From assembly GCA_900771995.1 (NCBI GenBank), contig CAAGQC010000070.1, forward strand, positions 1-20,769: a stretch of 20,769 nt of DNA, written 5' to 3'. The notes beneath the pieces were generated by a model that saw only the letters and a list, made by a program, of their open reading frames with translations, was not told the DNA's origin and did not search any database. Position numbers and translations under genes: made by a program. Below are positions 8,067 to 14,819 of this stretch, in pieces. Source of the stretch: Lachnospiraceae bacterium (lineage in GTDB: Bacteria > Bacillota > Clostridia > Lachnospirales > Lachnospiraceae). Positions within the stretch are counted from its first letter, which is position 1; every line of letters begins with the position of its first letter.

Positions 8067-8122
8067 TTGTAAGCCTTACCTTTCCTGCCTGCCCCGCGAA
8101 AAAGAATCCCCAAAAACGTTAC

Positions 8123-8998
8123 TTACAGGTCCTTGCCTGTCAGCATCTTGTAAGCCTGAAGATATTTATCAATGGTCTTCTCCACGATGTCCTCCGGCAG
8201 TTTCCAGCCCTTTTCGGGATTTGCTTTCAGCCAGTCACGGGCGAACTGTTTGTCAAAGGAAGGCTGACCATGTCCGGGCTCATAGCCGTCTACCGGCCAG
8301 AAACGGGAACTGTCGGGGGTCAGTACTTCATCTCCCAGTACCATGTTGCCATTCTCGTCCAGGCCGAACTCGAACTTGGTATCTGCGATAATGATTCCCT
8401 TGGTCAGTGCGTAATCCGCACATTTTTTATAAATAGCGATGGTATAGTCACGAAGCTTGGCCGCATATTCTGCGCCCTTGCCGGGGAAACGCTTCTCCAG
8501 ATATTCCACACTCTGCTCATAGGAGATATTCTCGTCATGATCTCCGATCTCTGCCTTGGTGGAAGGGGTATAGATGGGCTCGGGAAGCTTATCTGCCTCC
8601 TTCAGACCTTCCGGAAGCTTAATACCGCATACGGTACCGTTCTTCTTGTAGCTTTCCCAGCCGCTTCCGGTAATGTATCCACGAACGATGCACTCGATGG
8701 GGAGCATGTTCAGTTTCTTGCACATCATGCTGTTGCCGTCGAATTTCGGCTGTCTGAAAAATTCGGGCATATCCTTAACATCAGCGGATACCATATGATT
8801 CGGGATCACATCCTCAGTCATATCAAACCAGAATTTCGACATCTGGGTCAATACAGTTCCTTTCTTTGTTACTGTGTTGTCCAAGATCACATCAAAGCAG
8901 CTGATACGGTCAGTTGCCACCATGATCAGGGTGTCTCCGTTGTCATAGATCTCACGAACTTTGCCTTCCTTGATCGGTTTCATTTCCTGTACGCTCAT
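8123..8998 (-). CDS. purC: SAICAR synthetase
   Basis: A 291-residue phosphoribosylaminoimidazole-succinocarboxamide synthase. It couples CAIR to aspartate with ATP, making the substrate of PurB. Motifs: GKVREIYD (12-19) in the nucleotide-binding N-lobe, DRISCFDV (30-37), the family signature around 100-113 (PIECIVRGYITGSG), and IIADTKFEFG (203-212). At 291 residues it is of the longer, yeast Ade1-like type rather than the roughly 240-residue Bacillus type. ATG 8998 has GAGGA 8 nt upstream. It is the first gene of the purC-purF-purB run. The 111-nt gap ahead of it holds a weak promoter and a 9-bp hairpin. Confidence 0.96.
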   Translation of the reverse strand: MSVQEMKPIKEGKVREIYDNGDTLIMVATDRISCFDVILDNTVTKKGTVLTQMSKFWFDMTEDVIPNHMVSADVKDMPEFFRQPKFDGNSMMCKKLNMLPIECIVRGYITGSGWESYKKNGTVCGIKLPEGLKEADKLPEPIYTPSTKAEIGDHDENISYEQSVEYLEKRFPGKGAEYAAKLRDYTIAIYKKCADYALTKGIIIADTKFEFGLDENGNMVLGDEVLTPDSSRFWPVDGYEPGHGQPSFDKQFARDWLKANPEKGWKLPEDIVEKTIDKYLQAYKMLTGKDL

Positions 8999-9043
8999 AC
9001 CATCAGTCCTCGCATTCTTATGTTTTCAATTTTTTATTGGAAC

Positions 9044-9070
9044 AGGTGTGGGCAAGAGAAACCCACACCT
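9044..9070. terminator. 9-bp hairpin between the ABC ATPase and purC
   Basis: AGGTGTGGG (9044-9052) pairs perfectly with CCCACACCT (9062-9070) around a 9-nt loop. It lies about 40 nt past the stop of the transporter ATPase gene and about 45 nt before purC. Neither strand has a T-tract right after the stem, so it is either a poor intrinsic terminator or a leader structure of purC. Confidence 0.4.
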
Positions 9071-9072
9071 AA

Positions 9073-9102
9073 TAGATAACCAGATTTGTAAGAAAAAATC
9101 AA
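9073..9102 (-). promoter_or_regulatory. Weak candidate promoter for purC-purF-purB
   Basis: On the minus strand TTGATT (9097-9102) and TATCTA (9073-9078) are 18 nt apart. The -35 is fair and the -10 poor. If it is used, the transcript would start at or inside the hairpin 9044-9070. No other convincing promoter was seen in this gap; read-through from the transporter genes is the alternative. Confidence 0.3.
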
Positions 9103-9109
9103 TATATTT

Positions 9110-9877
9110 TTACTGCAACTTTCCGATAAATTCCCGGACACGTCCGTTTTCCGTGGCAAAAATCTGTTCCGGAGAGCCTTCTTCCACGATGACGCCCTGT
9201 TCCATGAAGATGATCCGGTCGGAGACCTCCCTGGCAAACTGCATCTCATGGGTCACGATGATCATGGTCATATGCTCGCTGGCCAGCTGTCGGATGACTT
9301 TCAGTACCTCCGCCGTCAGCTCCGGATCCAGTGCCGAAGTGGGTTCGTCAAAAAACAGGATCTTCGGCTGTAATGCCAGGGCTCTGGCGATGGAGACTCT
9401 CTGCTGCTGTCCACCGGACAACTGGAAAGGATAGGCATCCGCCTTATCCGACAGTCCTAACTGTGCCAGAAGCTTCTCCGCTCTCTCCACAGCCTCTGCG
9501 CGGCTGACCTTATCCACATGGATCGGCGCGTCAATGATATTTTTCATCACCGTGTAATGGGGAAACAGATTAAAATTCTGGAATACCAGTCCGAAGCATT
9601 TCCGGATCTTATGTAATTCCGCCTTGGATGCATACTCACACTGCACTCTGCCGTTCTTATCCGTTTTCTCATGTGCCGCTGTCTGCCCCAGATAGATCAG
9701 TTCACCGCCGTCCATCTTTTCCAGAAGGGTAGCACACCTGAGCAGTGTGGATTTGCCGGAACCGGAGGGACCGATGATGGAGACCACTTCTCCCTCATGG
9801 ATCTGCAGGGAGATATCCTTTAATACCCCGTTGCCGTCAAAACTTTTTTTCACATGATTCATTTCCAAAAGGACCAT
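9110..9877 (-). CDS. Polar amino acid ABC transporter, ATP-binding protein (GlnQ-like)
   Basis: A 255-residue ABC ATPase that powers uptake from the cytoplasmic face. Walker A GPSGSGKS (36-43), Q-loop Gln100, signature LSGGQQQR (153-160), Walker B ILFFDEP (173-179) with catalytic Glu178, D-loop SALD, and switch His210 are all present. The overall pattern (QNFNLFPHYTVMKNI) is that of the GlnQ/HisP/ArtP amino acid group. ATG 9877 has AGGAG (9887-9891), which overlaps the stop codon of the permease gene, so the two are translationally coupled. It is the last gene of the SBP-permease-ATPase operon. Confidence 0.94.
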   Translation of the reverse strand: MVLLEMNHVKKSFDGNGVLKDISLQIHEGEVVSIIGPSGSGKSTLLRCATLLEKMDGGELIYLGQTAAHEKTDKNGRVQCEYASKAELHKIRKCFGLVFQNFNLFPHYTVMKNIIDAPIHVDKVSRAEAVERAEKLLAQLGLSDKADAYPFQLSGGQQQRVSIARALALQPKILFFDEPTSALDPELTAEVLKVIRQLASEHMTMIIVTHEMQFAREVSDRIIFMEQGVIVEEGSPEQIFATENGRVREFIGKLQ

Positions 9878-9889
9878 ATTCTGCTGCTC

Positions 9890-10540
9890 CTATCTGTAAT
9901 AAGATGTCTTCTTCTCCAGGTACTCCATGAAGGATGCCACCACGAGATTGAAGATATAATAGAACACACCTGCTGCCAGCAGCGGAACCACACTGGTCTG
10001 TGCGGCGCCGATCTGCTTTGCCACTGTGAACATTTCCGCAATGGAAATGGTAAATGCCATGGATGTGTCCTTGACCAGAGTAATGGTCTCATTGGTCACC
10101 GGCGGAAGGACCCGCTTCACCACCTGCGGCAGAATGATCTTCACAAAAGTCTGTGTCTTGCTGTAGCCCAGCACCTCTGCGGCCTCATACTGCCCCACCG
10201 GTATGGACTCGATGCCCGCACGGTAGATCTCCGCAAAGTATGCCGCATAATTGATCACGAATGCCAGTATCACCGCCGGGAAACGATACCCCGTTCCCAC
10301 CTGCATGCGGAATACATAAAAGGGGGCGAAATACACCACGATGATCTGTAACATCAGAGGGGTTCCTCTCATGATGGATATGTATATTTTGGAAATGATA
10401 CGGAGCACCCTGCATCCCGACATTCTTCCGAAGGCTACGATCAGTCCCAGAGGAAGGGAGAACAAAAGTGTCAGTACAAATATTTCCACCGTTATCAGAA
10501 AGCCCTCTGCCAGTTGGGCACTCATGGTCAGCAAACTCAT
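9890..10540 (-). CDS. Polar amino acid ABC transporter, permease
   Basis: A 216-residue inner-membrane permease of the His/Glu/Gln/Arg family. About five hydrophobic segments are visible, including residues 14-38, 62-78, 88-103 and a C-terminal stretch near 180-205. Family marks are MRGTPLMLQ (57-65) and the EAA loop at about 119-140 (EAAEVLGYSKTQTFVKIILP), which docks on the ATPase. A single permease gene implies a homodimer. ATG 10540 has AGGAG 8 nt upstream. The gap to the binding-protein stop is 29 nt. Confidence 0.93.
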   Translation of the reverse strand: MSLLTMSAQLAEGFLITVEIFVLTLLFSLPLGLIVAFGRMSGCRVLRIISKIYISIMRGTPLMLQIIVVYFAPFYVFRMQVGTGYRFPAVILAFVINYAAYFAEIYRAGIESIPVGQYEAAEVLGYSKTQTFVKIILPQVVKRVLPPVTNETITLVKDTSMAFTISIAEMFTVAKQIGAAQTSVVPLLAAGVFYYIFNLVVASFMEYLEKKTSYYR

Positions 10541-10569
10541 GAAATCTACTCCTTATTATCCTTAGTTGA

Positions 10570-11370
10570 TTATTTACCGAGGCATACGCTGTCGGTCAGT
10601 CCCCATTTTTCAGCGATCTGTGCAAAGGTACCGTCCGCTGCCATTTCATACAGGGTCTTCTGTACGGTATCTCTTAACTCATCGTTGCCCTTTAAGAAGC
10701 CTACGGCATACTGTTCTACAGCCAGCTTGTTATCCTCGCCCTGTAACATAACGAACTTCCCTGCTTCTCTCTGGTCGATCTGGTACTGTGCCACACCGAT
10801 ATCAATGGCCACGGCATCCACCGCACCCTGCTCCAGATCCATGAAAGCGGTGTTGTAATCCGCATATTCGATCAGCTGGGAGAAGGAATCACGCAGTGCG
10901 ATGTTGTCTGCATTCTCTTCATCATTCAGGGCTGCCAGTGCGGAAGAATCCTTCTGTACCGCTACCACTTTGCCTGCCAGTTCTTCCTTGTTCTGTACGC
11001 CGGAAGCAGATGCTACGACGAACACCTGGCTGTTGTCGATATAGGGCTCCGTCCAGGTGTAGGCATCCTCTCTGCCGTTCATGGTGAAGCCGTTCCAGAT
11101 ACAGTCAATGGCTCCGGAGGAAAGCTCCATATCCTTGGCATCCCAGTCGATGGGCTGCTTTACCAGTTCCCAGCCCTGTCTCTTACATACTTCCGCTGCC
11201 AGATCCAGATCAAAACCTACATATTCTCCGCTGTCATCGCGATATCCGTAAGGGGGAAATTCCGCATCGAAACCTACGGTAAATGATTTCTCAGATCCTT
11301 TAGAACCACAGCCGGTAAGAACACCTGCTGCCATGCTGATTGCCAGTAATGTCACTAATACTCTTTTCAT
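10570..11370 (-). CDS. Polar amino acid ABC transporter, substrate-binding lipoprotein
   Basis: A 266-residue family 3 solute-binding protein. The start is ATG 11370 (MKRVLVTLLAIS), with GGGAGG 7 nt upstream. This gives a normal lipoprotein signal peptide ending in the lipobox LTGC, with the lipidated Cys at residue 21. A longer reading from 11424 would put 18 unsuitable residues before it and run into the palindrome 11418-11437. The mature part opens with TVGFDAEFPPYGY and contains VGFDLDLAAEVCKR and TWTEPYIDNSQVFV, all typical of amino acid binders. The ligand is not determinable by eye; cationic, glutamine-type and cystine-type are all possible. First gene of the operon, anchored on the outer face of the membrane. 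Confidence 0.94.
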   Translation of the reverse strand: MKRVLVTLLAISMAAGVLTGCGSKGSEKSFTVGFDAEFPPYGYRDDSGEYVGFDLDLAAEVCKRQGWELVKQPIDWDAKDMELSSGAIDCIWNGFTMNGREDAYTWTEPYIDNSQVFVVASASGVQNKEELAGKVVAVQKDSSALAALNDEENADNIALRDSFSQLIEYADYNTAFMDLEQGAVDAVAIDIGVAQYQIDQREAGKFVMLQGEDNKLAVEQYAVGFLKGNDELRDTVQKTLYEMAADGTFAQIAEKWGLTDSVCLGK

Positions 11371-11417
11371 AATACATCCTCCCGTTCTGCCACTCACTGT
11401 TGGCCGTGTCGTATACT

Positions 11418-11437
11418 TTAGCATGGTAAATTGCTAA
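11418..11437. promoter_or_regulatory. Candidate operator of the amino acid transporter operon
   Basis: TTAGCA (11418-11423) and TGCTAA (11432-11437) form a perfect 6-8-6 palindrome. CCGTGT (11404-11409) and ACACGG (11437-11442) add an outer inverted pair with unequal spacing. It lies about 10 nt downstream of the -10 hexamer, across the expected transcript start, the usual place for a repressor site. Confidence 0.45.
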
Positions 11438-11446
11438 CACGGTGTC

Positions 11447-11476
11447 ATAGTAACACAACGAGAGGGGGCTTGTCAA
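11447..11476 (-). promoter_or_regulatory. Promoter of the amino acid transporter operon
   Basis: On the minus strand a perfect -35 TTGACA (11471-11476) is followed after 18 nt by TACTAT (11447-11452, 4 of 6). It starts only 4 nt past the stop codon of the coiled-coil gene, and no terminator is visible between the two operons, so some read-through is likely. Confidence 0.6.
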
Positions 11477-11479
11477 TTC

Positions 11480-12640
11480 TTATCGGTCGTAACGCTCCAC
11501 CATGGACAGGATCTCCTGGGCGTATTTCGGATAGGTGGCCGCGATGTCTTTCACTTCGTTTCTTGCGCTCTCCGCCACTTCCTGATTGTAATCCATCTGT
11601 TTGCGGAGGGCCTGTCTTCTCTGGATCAGTTCGTGGCGGATCTCCACCATTTCCCGCTTGTCCAAAAGTGCCGCAGTCTGGCTGACCCAACGTTCCGGCA
11701 TCTGTACCCGGTAATTGGACAGCTGTGCCACCAGCTGCTTTTGATAATACTCGATCTTGGCCTCGGCCTCCGCGAACTGCTTGCGCTCTTCCTTTTCGTC
11801 CTGGTACAGCTTCCACTGTTTTTCCAGCTTTGCCGCGCTGTCCGTGTTATATTTCAGATACAGATATTCCATCAGCTGACAGTTATTCACATAGCGGATC
11901 TTGACCTTATTCTGCAGCTGGATGATCTTGTTGATGGTCTTTTCCACCCGCTGCAGTTCCCGTCCGGTATCCATGTACTTGACGCAGACATAGGAGATTG
12001 CCACAGCGCCTGCCCCCACAGCCAGAAAAAGTCCCACATAGACATCCATTTCAAATACGTATTGCAGGATCACCAGCATGATCACGCAGAGCACCAATGC
12101 CGTCAGGAAGATCACTGCCATGCCCCGCTGGTTGTTCATGAGGTTCTCCAGTTCATTTCTCCGGTATTCATAGGCATGCCGTTCTCCGTCCAGCCGGTGC
12201 AGATCCTGACGGATCAGATTCCCGTACTTTTCTCCTTCCCGGATCTTCTGAATGCCTTCCTCGATCTCGGTCTCTCTTTTGCGCATGGCATAAAAGTCCG
12301 AATCCCGCATGCGGTTTTTCTTTTCCCGGTATCTGCTGCGCTCCTGCTCCAGTCCGGTCAGTTTCCCGGCCACACGGTTGATCTCCTCCCGCTGTTCTGT
12401 AGGCAGCGCCTCGATTTCATCGGTATCTGTCAGATAAGAAGTCACCAGTGTGTATTCCCCGGTCAGGAGGTCGATCTCCTTGGAGGCCTCCGCGATCTGT
12501 TCCAGACAGTTTACAATATAACGTTTCCGTTGATCTTCCTCGTCAAAATTAACACCGTTACGGGTATAGACCAGCTGTTCCCAGTCTTCCTCCTGTGGTA
12601 TCGGTTGTTTCTTCTTAAAAAAGCGGTTCCACCATGCCAT
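11480..12640 (-). CDS. Membrane-anchored coiled-coil protein, unknown function
   Basis: A 386-residue protein that I do not recognise by name. Residues 1-170 are charged and mostly helical, with a Glu/Arg-rich coiled-coil pattern from about 83 to 168. Two hydrophobic segments, about 174-195 and 199-220, form a hairpin through the membrane, leaving both long arms on the same side. Residues 226-380 are again charged and helical, with a second coiled-coil pattern. No signal peptide is seen; the start MAWWNRFFKKK is basic and suggests a cytoplasmic N-terminus. ATG 12640 has AGGAG 6 nt upstream. Last gene of the four-gene operon, 21 nt after the TPR-like gene, so it is the likely membrane anchor of that system. 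Confidence 0.8.
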   Translation of the reverse strand: MAWWNRFFKKKQPIPQEEDWEQLVYTRNGVNFDEEDQRKRYIVNCLEQIAEASKEIDLLTGEYTLVTSYLTDTDEIEALPTEQREEINRVAGKLTGLEQERSRYREKKNRMRDSDFYAMRKRETEIEEGIQKIREGEKYGNLIRQDLHRLDGERHAYEYRRNELENLMNNQRGMAVIFLTALVLCVIMLVILQYVFEMDVYVGLFLAVGAGAVAISYVCVKYMDTGRELQRVEKTINKIIQLQNKVKIRYVNNCQLMEYLYLKYNTDSAAKLEKQWKLYQDEKEERKQFAEAEAKIEYYQKQLVAQLSNYRVQMPERWVSQTAALLDKREMVEIRHELIQRRQALRKQMDYNQEVAESARNEVKDIAATYPKYAQEILSMVERYDR

Positions 12641-12661
12641 AGTTCTCTCCTGTCATCTTTT

Positions 12662-13513
12662 CTATACGCTGACGCTTGTCCGGTAACTGTTTTTCAGTGC
12701 CTGGGTCAGTCTGACGTTTTCCGTATCGTATTTGACTCTGTCGTTCAGCCGCCAGTCCCCGCGCAGCTGTAACTGCCGGTATTCCGGCTGTTGTTCCCAT
12801 TCCCGTTCGAACTGTTCGATTCGTTTTTCCAGTTCCAGAGATTCTGTATAGTTCTCCGGATTCTGTGCCGCAAAAGCCACATAGGCATCTTCTGTCAGTT
12901 CCATCCTTTTCGCTGCCAGATAGGCATCCAGATGTTCTCTGTCGGGATCTGTCTGCCAGGCTTCCTTAAAATAATACGCCGCCTTGTCGTACAGCATCAG
13001 CCCCGTCAGTGCCACACCCTTATTATGAAGGATCGCCGCCCGGACTTTTCCTGCCGGAAGTTCCTTTCCTTCCTGTTCCAGATGGCTCCAGGTCTCCAAC
13101 AGCAGGTCGTATCCACGGATGGCTGCCGCATATTTTCTTTTTTCCACCATATAGTCGATCTGGCTCTTGCGCTTCTCCAGATTGCTGAGGCCTGCTCCCT
13201 GCTTCAGCACCTGTTCCACCTGTCTGATGTCTTCCGGGTCGTACATTCCCACATATTGCAGGATTGTCACCACGAACACGCTTAAGGAACCCTGCTTATG
13301 TACCATGGGGTAAAGCTGTTTGGCCAGTTCCCGCACCTTGCACTCTTCCCCGATCCAGTCCACCAGCTTGTCGTTCATGATGGACAGATCTAACAGGAAC
13401 GCATTCTCCTTCAGGCAGTAGCACAATTCTTCCATACTATAGACCCGGATATCCAGACCTTCCACATTATAGGCATTCTCGCAATATTCTCCTACACACA
13501 GACTTGCCTTCAT
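12662..13513 (-). CDS. TPR-like helical repeat protein, unknown function
   Basis: A 283-residue, largely helical, cytoplasmic protein with no signal peptide or membrane segment. Residues about 125-215 carry a TPR-like pattern: KYAAAIRGYDLLLETW, then AAILHNKGVALTGLMLYDKA, then AYYFKEAWQTDPD. The last 60 residues are charged and helical. The N-terminal 100 residues (opening MKASLCVGEYCENAYN) match no family I know. The start is ATG 13513, with GAGGA 6 nt upstream; the TTG six bases earlier abuts that site and is unlikely. It lies 33 nt after the Hsp70-like gene and 21 nt before the coiled-coil gene. TPR modules commonly bind partner proteins, which fits a complex with its operon neighbours. Confidence 0.8.
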   Translation of the reverse strand: MKASLCVGEYCENAYNVEGLDIRVYSMEELCYCLKENAFLLDLSIMNDKLVDWIGEECKVRELAKQLYPMVHKQGSLSVFVVTILQYVGMYDPEDIRQVEQVLKQGAGLSNLEKRKSQIDYMVEKRKYAAAIRGYDLLLETWSHLEQEGKELPAGKVRAAILHNKGVALTGLMLYDKAAYYFKEAWQTDPDREHLDAYLAAKRMELTEDAYVAFAAQNPENYTESLELEKRIEQFEREWEQQPEYRQLQLRGDWRLNDRVKYDTENVRLTQALKNSYRTSVSV

Positions 13514-13546
13514 TTCCAATCCTCATTTTCTCTGTCTTTTGCAGAC

Positions 13547-14785
13547 TTACAGTACTATTTCTTCCTTCCAGATATGGTGCGTAGCCGCCCGGAAAGTACC
13601 GAATCCCAGGTCTTCCAGTTCCACCTGCAGATGGGTCTCATCCTTCATCTCCACACTGATCCGCAGTCTGGTGATCCCTTCCTGCAGTTCCTCCGGCACG
13701 ATTCTGGCAATCCGGCTTCCCTTTCCCGTCAGGGAGGTGATCAGGATCTCTACCGCTCTTCCTTCCAGCAGATAGAACTCCATGGTATTCTGCGCCTCGT
13801 ACCAGTTGATCCCCGCATCCAGCAGTGCCTGATAGGATTCCTCGCCCTGTCTGCGCACCTTTATACCGATGTTGGATTTTAACTTATCCTGTCCCAGATA
13901 GACGTGGCTTTGTCCGTTTTCGCTGGGATGCAGCCGCTCCATCATACTGTAGCAGGCACCCTTGCTGAACAGATTGTTCCCCTGAAAGACTCTCCGCCCC
14001 CGGCACAGATACCGGAGGGATTCCTTCATCCATTCCTGGGAGAACTCTTCCCCGATCAGATATACCGAGGACACCATCCGGTTCTCGCACAGCTGCGTGG
14101 CGATCTCTAAAAACTTCTCATCTGATGGTTCCACCGGGAAAGGGAATTCCCGCTCTTCGATATAAGTGACCACCGGCGTCGTATGCCGGTTACATTCCAT
14201 GGAGTAGGTCAGGATCGAACTGTCCCGGTATTCACACAGTACGCTTCCCTGCTTCCACAGTTCCTCCGGCTGGTACAGATTGTAATAATAAAAGCTTTCC
14301 CGGTGGCTCTGGAAATAGATATTCTCCGTCTTCAGATGCAGAGCCTCCGCCGCCTGCGTAAGCACCTCCAGCACTCTGGGTTCCAGCTCCTCACAGGTGA
14401 TCATCAGCGCTCCGATCCGCTCTGTCGTGGTCACCTGGGACAACAGCCCCAGACTGCGCTTAAGAAAAAGAGTCAGAAGCGCCACCGGATCCAGCGTGAT
14501 TCCGTCGATCTGCACCGGTTCCCCGTCTTTTGCCAGCTTTAACAGATGCTCTACCCGTATCCCCTCTTCTTCCTCCGCATACCGGAGTGCTTCGCTTCCG
14601 TAGAACCACTGGTTCACGCCCTGTCTTTTACTCAGGACTAACGGGATCGTATAGACCTGAGAACCCGCAACGGAAGACAATGTGGTAATCTCCTCTTCTT
14701 TTCCCGTGACATAACAGCTGATCTGTGCATAATCCCTTCCCAGATCATACCCAACGATGACTTTATCACTTCCCGGCAGCCGCAT
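13547..14785 (-). CDS. Hsp70/actin-fold protein (DUF5716-like)
   Basis: A 412-residue cytoplasmic protein. Residues 9-26 (VIVGYDLGRDYAQISCYV) resemble the phosphate-1 loop of Hsp70/actin ATPases, with D14 and G16. Residues 124-165 (IGALMITCEEL to HRESF) match the place of the Hsp70 VITVPAYF to NEPTAAA stretch. VYLIGEE (241-247), followed by NNLFSKGACYSM (270-281), resembles the adenosine motif and the helix after it. The phosphate-2 motif, DLGGGT in Hsp70, appears as EYRDSS, so ATP hydrolysis may be weak or absent. Residues about 300-412 are beta-rich and end with VELEDLGFG, recalling the Hsp70 substrate-binding beta domain. I recall the family as DUF5716, to be checked. ATG 14785 has GAGGAGG 8 nt upstream. 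It follows the giant protein by 34 nt. Confidence 0.8.
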   Translation of the reverse strand: MRLPGSDKVIVGYDLGRDYAQISCYVTGKEEEITTLSSVAGSQVYTIPLVLSKRQGVNQWFYGSEALRYAEEEEGIRVEHLLKLAKDGEPVQIDGITLDPVALLTLFLKRSLGLLSQVTTTERIGALMITCEELEPRVLEVLTQAAEALHLKTENIYFQSHRESFYYYNLYQPEELWKQGSVLCEYRDSSILTYSMECNRHTTPVVTYIEEREFPFPVEPSDEKFLEIATQLCENRMVSSVYLIGEEFSQEWMKESLRYLCRGRRVFQGNNLFSKGACYSMMERLHPSENGQSHVYLGQDKLKSNIGIKVRRQGEESYQALLDAGINWYEAQNTMEFYLLEGRAVEILITSLTGKGSRIARIVPEELQEGITRLRISVEMKDETHLQVELEDLGFGTFRAATHHIWKEEIVL

Positions 14786-14819
14786 TTCTTCCGCCTCCTC
14801 TCCTGCTCTTTTTATCTTA

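Noticed and set aside
7940..9079. A 379-codon open frame on the plus strand opposite purC and the start of purF
   Set aside because: It lies antisense to purC, a gene with clear family motifs and a good start. Its translation shows no recognisable domain, and long antisense frames are expected from this codon use.
8999..9109. Purine riboswitch ahead of purC
   Set aside because: I looked for the conserved three-way junction words of the purine aptamer and did not find them; only a single hairpin is present.
11371..11424. Longer start for the substrate-binding lipoprotein
   Set aside because: The extension breaks the signal peptide and reads through the palindrome; the inner ATG has a strong GGGAGG site.
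11633..12772. A 379-codon plus-strand frame rich in Leu, Ile and Phe, opposite the coiled-coil gene
   Set aside because: Its hydrophobic look comes from reading the complement of charged coiled-coil codons. The minus strand has a proper ribosome site, coupled neighbours and a coherent protein.
13547..14785. C-terminal EEIVL as an EEVD-like TPR-binding tail of the Hsp70-like protein
   Set aside because: The resemblance is only to the two Glu residues; the terminal Val-Asp is missing, so it cannot be claimed.
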